The notes under the pieces were generated by a model that ran no database searches, was not told the DNA's origin, and worked only from the letters and a program-made list of their open reading frames with translations. From the NCBI GenBank assembly GCA_965140395.1, contig OZ223206.1, positions 558,001 to 622,000 on the forward strand: DNA of 64,000 nucleotides, given 5' to 3'. This DNA comes from Parvibaculum sp002684405. Its GTDB lineage: Bacteria > Pseudomonadota > Alphaproteobacteria > Parvibaculales > Parvibaculaceae. Position numbers and translations under genes: made by a program. Below are positions 59,698 through 64,000 of the stretch, one piece after another; position 1 is the first letter of the stretch; each line of letters starts with the position of its first letter.

Positions 59698-60530
59698 TGG
59701 CGGGGGACCTGACGGGGCGCAAGGCGCTCATTACCGGGGCCGCAGGCGGCATCGGTCAGGCCGTTGCGCGCCTTCTCGACGGCCACGGCATGCAGCTCAT
59801 CCTGGTCGACCGGGACGAAGCATCCATCCGCAGCGCCTCGCAGGCCCTCCTCATGCCACCGGAAATCATGACCTGCGACCTTTCCGACCGCGAGGATGTA
59901 GAGCGGCTCTGCGGATCGATCCGCGACAACCATCCCGACCTTTATGCGCTGGTGAACAATGCCGGTATCGGGTTGCCGGGACCGGTGGATGCGCTGGATA
60001 TGGACGTGATCGACGCCCATCTCGAAATCAATCTGCGCGCGCCCATCCGGATCATGCGCGCCGTCGCGCCGCTGATGACGGCTCGCGGCAACGGCGCCAT
60101 GGTCGCCACGGTTTCTCTGGGCGGTGTGCTGGCCCTCAAGGATAGTGCGCCCTATTCCGCCTCGAAGTTCGGCTTGCGCGGTTTTCTGTGCGGCTTTCAC
60201 CAGGAAATGTATTCCAAAGGCGTGAAAGTTTCGGGCATCTATCCGGCCGCCGTCGACACGCCCATGCTGCATCACGAGGCGATGCATGGCGGTTCCGTTC
60301 TCAATTTCGTGGACAAGGTCATGACGCCGGAGGATGTGGCAAAGGCCATCCTTAAGGGAATCGAGACCGGCAAGCTCGAAATCTATGTGCCTTACAGCGC
60401 CAGTGTGACCGCGCGCGTCGCCGCCGCTTTCCCGTGGATGATCCGCCCGCTCCTGCCGACGCTCGAAAAGATCGGCGAGGCGGGCCGAAAGAAGTTCGTG
60501 GCGCGCAAAGGGTTAGATGCCGGCCATTAA
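59697..60530 (+). CDS. Short-chain dehydrogenase/reductase
   Basis: 277-aa classical SDR. The cofactor motif is TGAAGGIG, D60-like CDLSD, NNAG in ALVNNAGIGLPG, and the catalytic Ser/Tyr/Lys set is VSLGG...YSASK. It probably supplies or removes the ketone/alcohol handled by the monooxygenase upstream. The C-terminal 40 residues are hydrophobic and basic, suggesting membrane attachment. Its 3' end overlaps the convergent TSUP gene by 18 bases. Confidence 0.92.
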   Translation: MAGDLTGRKALITGAAGGIGQAVARLLDGHGMQLILVDRDEASIRSASQALLMPPEIMTCDLSDREDVERLCGSIRDNHPDLYALVNNAGIGLPGPVDALDMDVIDAHLEINLRAPIRIMRAVAPLMTARGNGAMVATVSLGGVLALKDSAPYSASKFGLRGFLCGFHQEMYSKGVKVSGIYPAAVDTPMLHHEAMHGGSVLNFVDKVMTPEDVAKAILKGIETGKLEIYVPYSASVTARVAAAFPWMIRPLLPTLEKIGEAGRKKFVARKGLDAGH

Positions 60531-61262
60531 CATCAGGCCTCGTGCAATCAATATGCTGCCAATCGCATAAAGGAGCCAGCGGCTCCAGCGCTTGAACTGC
60601 GTGTCGTCCATGCGGTCAAGCAGCATCTTACCCAGCGTCGTACCCAGCATGGCAAGCGGGGCGACCATCGCATAGATCCACCAGGGCAGGTCGGCGGGCG
60701 GCAGGAGATGCGAGGCCAGTACGCCAAAATAGAGCAGCTTGGTGAGGTGCTGTATCGTCTGCGATACCGCCTTGGTGGCGACGATCTCGTGGCGCGTCAG
60801 CGGGCTTCTGACGAAGAACACGTCGAGGATCGGTCCGGCCACACCAGCGACCAGCGTCAACGCCGTGACGATGAAACCGCAAAGCGGCGCGATGAAGGGC
60901 CGCGTGATGTCGAGGTTCCAGGACTTCGGGATCGAAAACCCGACAAACGGAATAAGACCGAGGATCAGGAACACGGTCGCCTTGTCCGGTACGAAACGCA
61001 CCGCCATGAAGAGGCCGAGCGCCACCGCGCTCCCCGCGACGATTTCCAGCACCAGCCGCCAGCGAATATCCCGCCGGTTGATGACGGCGCGATAGCCGTT
61101 GGAAACGGCTTGAGCCACCCCGTGCAGCATCATCGCCGCGCCCACGGTATAGACCGCGGTCAGATAGCCCATCAGGACCATCCCGCCCGCCATGCCGAAG
61201 ATGCCGGAGAGCGTAGCCGTCAAGACAACCACGACAGCGAGGATGATGGGGGACGAGAGCAT
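60513..61262 (-). CDS. TSUP (TauE/SafE) family membrane permease
   Basis: 249-aa protein with about eight hydrophobic segments in two similar halves. It starts LSSPIILAVVVVLTATLSGIFGMAGGMVLMGYL, and VAGVAGPILDVFFVRS begins the second repeat. TSUP proteins export or import sulphite, sulphoacetate or other organic anions. The ATG at 61262 follows GAGGGA. It is immediately downstream of hisG on the same strand (10-base gap), but probably unrelated to histidine synthesis. Confidence 0.85.
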   Translation of the reverse strand: MLSSPIILAVVVVLTATLSGIFGMAGGMVLMGYLTAVYTVGAAMMLHGVAQAVSNGYRAVINRRDIRWRLVLEIVAGSAVALGLFMAVRFVPDKATVFLILGLIPFVGFSIPKSWNLDITRPFIAPLCGFIVTALTLVAGVAGPILDVFFVRSPLTRHEIVATKAVSQTIQHLTKLLYFGVLASHLLPPADLPWWIYAMVAPLAMLGTTLGKMLLDRMDDTQFKRWSRWLLYAIGSILIARGLMLMAGI

Positions 61263-61272
61263 GAACGGTCCC

Positions 61273-62256
61273 TCAGACCTTACGGCTGAGCCTTTCACTC
61301 AGGCGTGCGCGTAGCGGGTTCGCCGCATCGAAGATGTAGCCCGCGCGGCTCGCCGTCACGCGGTCCTTGCCTTTCTCATGAAGGAACGCCGTCAATGCGT
61401 AGAGATTGGCATCCGACACATGCACGATACGGATAGGCGAGCCTGCGCCCGCGCCAAAGGGCACGACCGCGCCGAAACGCTCGCCCAGTTCGCTCAGGAA
61501 CCCATCATCACCGTCATCGCCTGCGAAACGCACTTCCACCGTCGCGGCCGCACGCGCCTTGGCATCCACCCGGTCGAGAATTTCGCCAGTGGCCGCGAGT
61601 GCCTTGTCCGACCAGTCCGCATTGAGGCTCGCCACAAGGTTTGCCTGGCTTTTCAGCATCACGCCGTCATCCAGAATCTTGAGGTTATTCGCCGCAAGCG
61701 TGGTGCCGGTCGTGGTGATGTCGACGATCGCTTCCGCCGTCCCCGCAGCCGGTGCGCCTTCCGTCGCGCCTGCGCTTTCCACGATGCGGTAATCAATCAG
61801 CCCGTGTTCGGCAAAGAAGGCGCGTGTCAGGTTCAGATATTTGGTCGCGATGCGGATCCGCCGCCCGTGACGGCGATGAAAGGCGAGCGCCACATCGTCG
61901 AAATCGGCCATGGTGGAAACGTCGATCCAGCTTTGCGGCACGGCCACCACCACATCGGCAAAGCCGAAGCCCAGCGGGAGGACGAGTTCCACCTTGTTTT
62001 CGGGCTCGGCAATCCGTTCGCGGATGAGGTCCTCTCCCGTCACACCGAGGTGAATGGAGCCTTCTTCCAGACGCAGCGCGATTTCGGACGCCGACAGGAA
62101 AGCGATATGGACATTGTCGACGCCTTTCAGCCGTCCGACATATTCGCGTCCGCCGCCCGACTGCTTCACCTTCATGCCGGCATCGGCGAAGAAGGCATTG
62201 GCGTTTTCCTGAAGCCGGCCCTTGGAAGGGATACCGATGATGAGTTCATTGCTCAT
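61273..62256 (-). CDS. hisG: ATP phosphoribosyltransferase with C-terminal extension
   Basis: 327-aa first enzyme of histidine synthesis. The N-terminal catalytic part has IGIPSKGRLQENA, LGVTGEDLIRE and RIATKYLNLTRAFF, with the PRPP loop DITTTGTTLAANNLKIL. The short HisG that needs HisZ is normally about 210-230 aa; this one adds roughly 100 residues (IRIVHVSDANLYALTAFL and DAANPLRARLSERL) that do not look like the usual HisG_C domain. The start overlaps the hisZ stop (ATGA). Confidence 0.94.
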   Translation of the reverse strand: MSNELIIGIPSKGRLQENANAFFADAGMKVKQSGGGREYVGRLKGVDNVHIAFLSASEIALRLEEGSIHLGVTGEDLIRERIAEPENKVELVLPLGFGFADVVVAVPQSWIDVSTMADFDDVALAFHRRHGRRIRIATKYLNLTRAFFAEHGLIDYRIVESAGATEGAPAAGTAEAIVDITTTGTTLAANNLKILDDGVMLKSQANLVASLNADWSDKALAATGEILDRVDAKARAAATVEVRFAGDDGDDGFLSELGERFGAVVPFGAGAGSPIRIVHVSDANLYALTAFLHEKGKDRVTASRAGYIFDAANPLRARLSERLSRKV

Positions 62257-63440
62257 TTCGTTTTTCCCTTCAGCTTGAGGGCACGGGCCAGACGCTCCAC
62301 CGTGAAGGCACAACCGACAGCCGGGACGGGCTGTTCTGCGCCGAGGCTCCTCAGCAGGCCGTCATAGCGCCCGCCCCCCGCGATCACCTTTTCAGGCCCG
62401 AGGTCGGGCACCTGAAGCTCGAAGACGAAGCCCGTGTAATATTCGAGCCGCCGCCCGAAGCCCGCCTGGAAACGGGCTTTCGACAGGTCGAGGCCCTTTG
62501 CCTCGATAGCGGCGAAACGCTTTTCCAACGCCTCGAGCCGCGGCTCGATGGATATCCCCGCCTTCGCCGTCAACTCGCGAATACGCGGCGCCGCGTCTTT
62601 CGGTGCGAGAGTGAGGCCGAGGAAATCGTCGATAAGCTTCACGATTTCCGGCGAGAGCGGCGCCGCGCTGGCATCCGCTGCCTGCTCCAGCAGGCGCTCG
62701 GCGATCTCGCCCGTGCTGCGTCCGCCAACCGGGGAAATGCTAGCCAGCTTCAGCACATCCTCGATCACACTTTTGGCGCTCTTCTCATCCAGTGCGTTGA
62801 GCGCGGCCAGAAGGCCCTCCTGCTCACCGCCCGCATCGGCATTGCCGCTCGCGAGACGCTGCACGAGTTCCTTGAAATAGTCAGGCCGCCAGAACTGCCG
62901 CTTCAAGCGCGAGCGCCAGCCCGGCGCGATGTCGAGCGCATCGACCAGCGCATCGAAGAGCGAGAGGTCGCCCATTTCGATCTCGAAACTCTCAAGGCCC
63001 GCCGCGTTGCAGCCATCGACCGCCAGCGCGAAGGCTTCCGCATCCGCTGCTTCACGGTCGGTCGCGCCCAGCAATTCGGCGCCGGCCTGCAATACTTCAT
63101 TGGGTTTGGGCGATCCCTGCGGCTGGAAACGATAGACCGGCCCCGAATAGGAGAGCCGCGCCTCGCCGCCATCGCCCGCGCGCTCCAGAAAAAGGCGGCA
63201 GGTGGGGATGGTCAGGTCCGGCCTCAGGCAGAGTTCCGTTCCGCCCGGATCGGTAAACATATAGAGCCGTCGGCGAATATCCTCGCCCGAGCGGTCAAGG
63301 AAGACGTCAGCGGGCTGCAGCACGGAGGGCTCCACACGCTCGCATCCGGCGTTCTCGAAGACAGACCGCAACTCCCGCGTCAGCTTCTCCCGCAGGGTGC
63401 GGATTGCGACCTCTTCAGGGGTCTGAACTGCTTTCGGCAT
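62253..63440 (-). CDS. hisZ: ATP phosphoribosyltransferase regulatory subunit HisZ
   Basis: 395-aa paralogue of histidyl-tRNA synthetase lacking tRNA aminoacylation. VEPSVLQPADVFLDRSGEDIRRRLYMFTDPGGTELCLRPDLTIPTCRLFLE mirrors motif 2 of HisRS, and GFGRRLEYYTGFVFEL with AGGGRYDGLL mirrors the HisA motif. HisZ forms an octamer with HisG and mediates histidine feedback. GAGGC precedes the ATG. It lies about 90 bases from hisS and overlaps hisG. Confidence 0.94.
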   Translation of the reverse strand: MPKAVQTPEEVAIRTLREKLTRELRSVFENAGCERVEPSVLQPADVFLDRSGEDIRRRLYMFTDPGGTELCLRPDLTIPTCRLFLERAGDGGEARLSYSGPVYRFQPQGSPKPNEVLQAGAELLGATDREAADAEAFALAVDGCNAAGLESFEIEMGDLSLFDALVDALDIAPGWRSRLKRQFWRPDYFKELVQRLASGNADAGGEQEGLLAALNALDEKSAKSVIEDVLKLASISPVGGRSTGEIAERLLEQAADASAAPLSPEIVKLIDDFLGLTLAPKDAAPRIRELTAKAGISIEPRLEALEKRFAAIEAKGLDLSKARFQAGFGRRLEYYTGFVFELQVPDLGPEKVIAGGGRYDGLLRSLGAEQPVPAVGCAFTVERLARALKLKGKTK

Positions 63441-63533
63441 GATGTGCCTCTTTATCGCGCGATGCCGCGTTATCCGGCGCGCGCCTTATCTAGCATGAAT
63501 TCGATAATTTTCGGGAAAGGGAAGGAATATGGC

Positions 63534-64000
63534 CTAGCGGCCATGCGGATGAATGCCATGACGGGCGAGCATCTTCGTCACTTCTTCGACGAGGCTCTCG
63601 CGGGAGATGGACACCTGCGCCGGCTGGCCCTCGCGCCACTCCGCATTGTCCTCGATTTCCTTGGACATCTCTGCACCAAGGATGAGGTCCTTGAGCGTTA
63701 CCTCGCCCCGGGCACGCTCATCCTCGCCCTCAATCACGGCAATCGGCGCGCCGCGCTTGTCGGCATATTTCATCTGGGCACGCATACCGGAGCCGCCGAG
63801 ATACATCTCGGCGCGGATACCCGCCTCGCGCAGTTCCCGCGTCATGGTCTGGGAATCCGCCATGCGGTCTGCATCCAGCGTCAGCACGACGACCGGGGCC
63901 GACTGCCCCTCATCTTCCAGCTTGTCGAGAAGCTCCAGCGCGGCCAGCAGGCGGCTCACGCCGATGGAAAAGCCTGTCGCGGGCACTTTCACGCCCTTGA
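63534..64000 (-). CDS. hisS: Histidyl-tRNA synthetase, C-terminal part (cut by right edge)
   Basis: Only the C-terminal 155 residues or so are in the window. The reading frame continues to the edge as KGVKVPATGFSIGVSRLLAAL, the end of the HisRS catalytic domain. The anticodon-binding domain follows (VVVLTLDADRMADSQTMTRELREAGIRAEMYLGG) and ends LARHGIHPHGR. hisS-hisZ-hisG is a usual alphaproteobacterial order. Confidence 0.93.
   Translation of the reverse strand, partial: KGVKVPATGFSIGVSRLLAALELLDKLEDEGQSAPVVVLTLDADRMADSQTMTRELREAGIRAEMYLGGSGMRAQMKYADKRGAPIAVIEGEDERARGEVTLKDLILGAEMSKEIEDNAEWREGQPAQVSISRESLVEEVTKMLARHGIHPHGR

Overview
The window is chromosomal DNA of a GC-rich alphaproteobacterium. 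The evidence is a glutamate-cysteine ligase of the plant/alphaproteobacterial type, several alphaproteobacterial small families (DUF4170, DUF2093, a DUF6101-like protein), a HisZ-dependent histidine branch, a CtrA-type box, an RpoH-like groESL promoter with CIRCE, and abundant acyl-CoA metabolism. Gene order and repeat style recall Parvibaculum and related lineages; that is an inference from memory, not a database match. There are no rRNA or tRNA genes, insertion sequences, prophages or CRISPR arrays. Genes are tightly packed with many ATGA or GTGA stop/start overlaps.

Left part (1-20 kb): a truncated coxB-like gene, tldD, gshA, rsmE, a NUDIX hydrolase, ubiA, a 2OG-Fe(II) oxygenase, an MFS exporter, a TetR/fatty-acid-desaturase operon, an ACAD10/11-type kinase (APH fold), a three-PAS histidine kinase behind a CtrA box, a GST, an ACAD10/11-type acyl-CoA dehydrogenase, tadA, a PAS_5 protein and a GNAT. 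Its intergenic gaps hold about a dozen short palindromic elements of several families. Most are bounded by GTCA...TGAC and can fold as cloverleaves. I did not see them right of about 19.6 kb.

Middle (19.5-44 kb): rluB-rsmD, a HAD phosphatase, ribF, a probable EtfB lysine methyltransferase beside an enoyl-CoA hydratase, ubiD, an AhpD-like protein, a coupled cytochrome b561-YceI-YceI operon and a MAPEG protein. A long + strand run follows, pmbA-cysQ-DUF4170-tspO-msbA-DUF374-waaA-lpxK-lpxL, which builds and exports Kdo2-lipid A and contains an unexpected TspO. Then come the xseA-DUF2093-M23 operon, divergent purD, and a second ACAD10/11-type kinase with a GNAT.

Right part (44-64 kb): an MscS channel, a phosphofructokinase with PPi-type signature residues, a lower-GC orphan, a TetR/secreted-protein/DUF2145 module, a D-threonine-aldolase-family enzyme, a TetR, groESL, an acyl-CoA dehydrogenase, a divergent glyA with a long structured upstream region, a TetR facing a flavin monooxygenase-SDR pair across a clear palindrome, a TSUP permease, and hisS-hisZ-hisG (hisS cut by the right edge).

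The most notable signals are the cloverleaf repeats, the split ACAD10/11 kinase/dehydrogenase pair with a second kinase copy, several TetR modules with visible palindromic operators, TspO inside the lipid A run, and the tRNA-like palindrome upstream of glyA. No single locus looks like an entirely new defence or mobile system.
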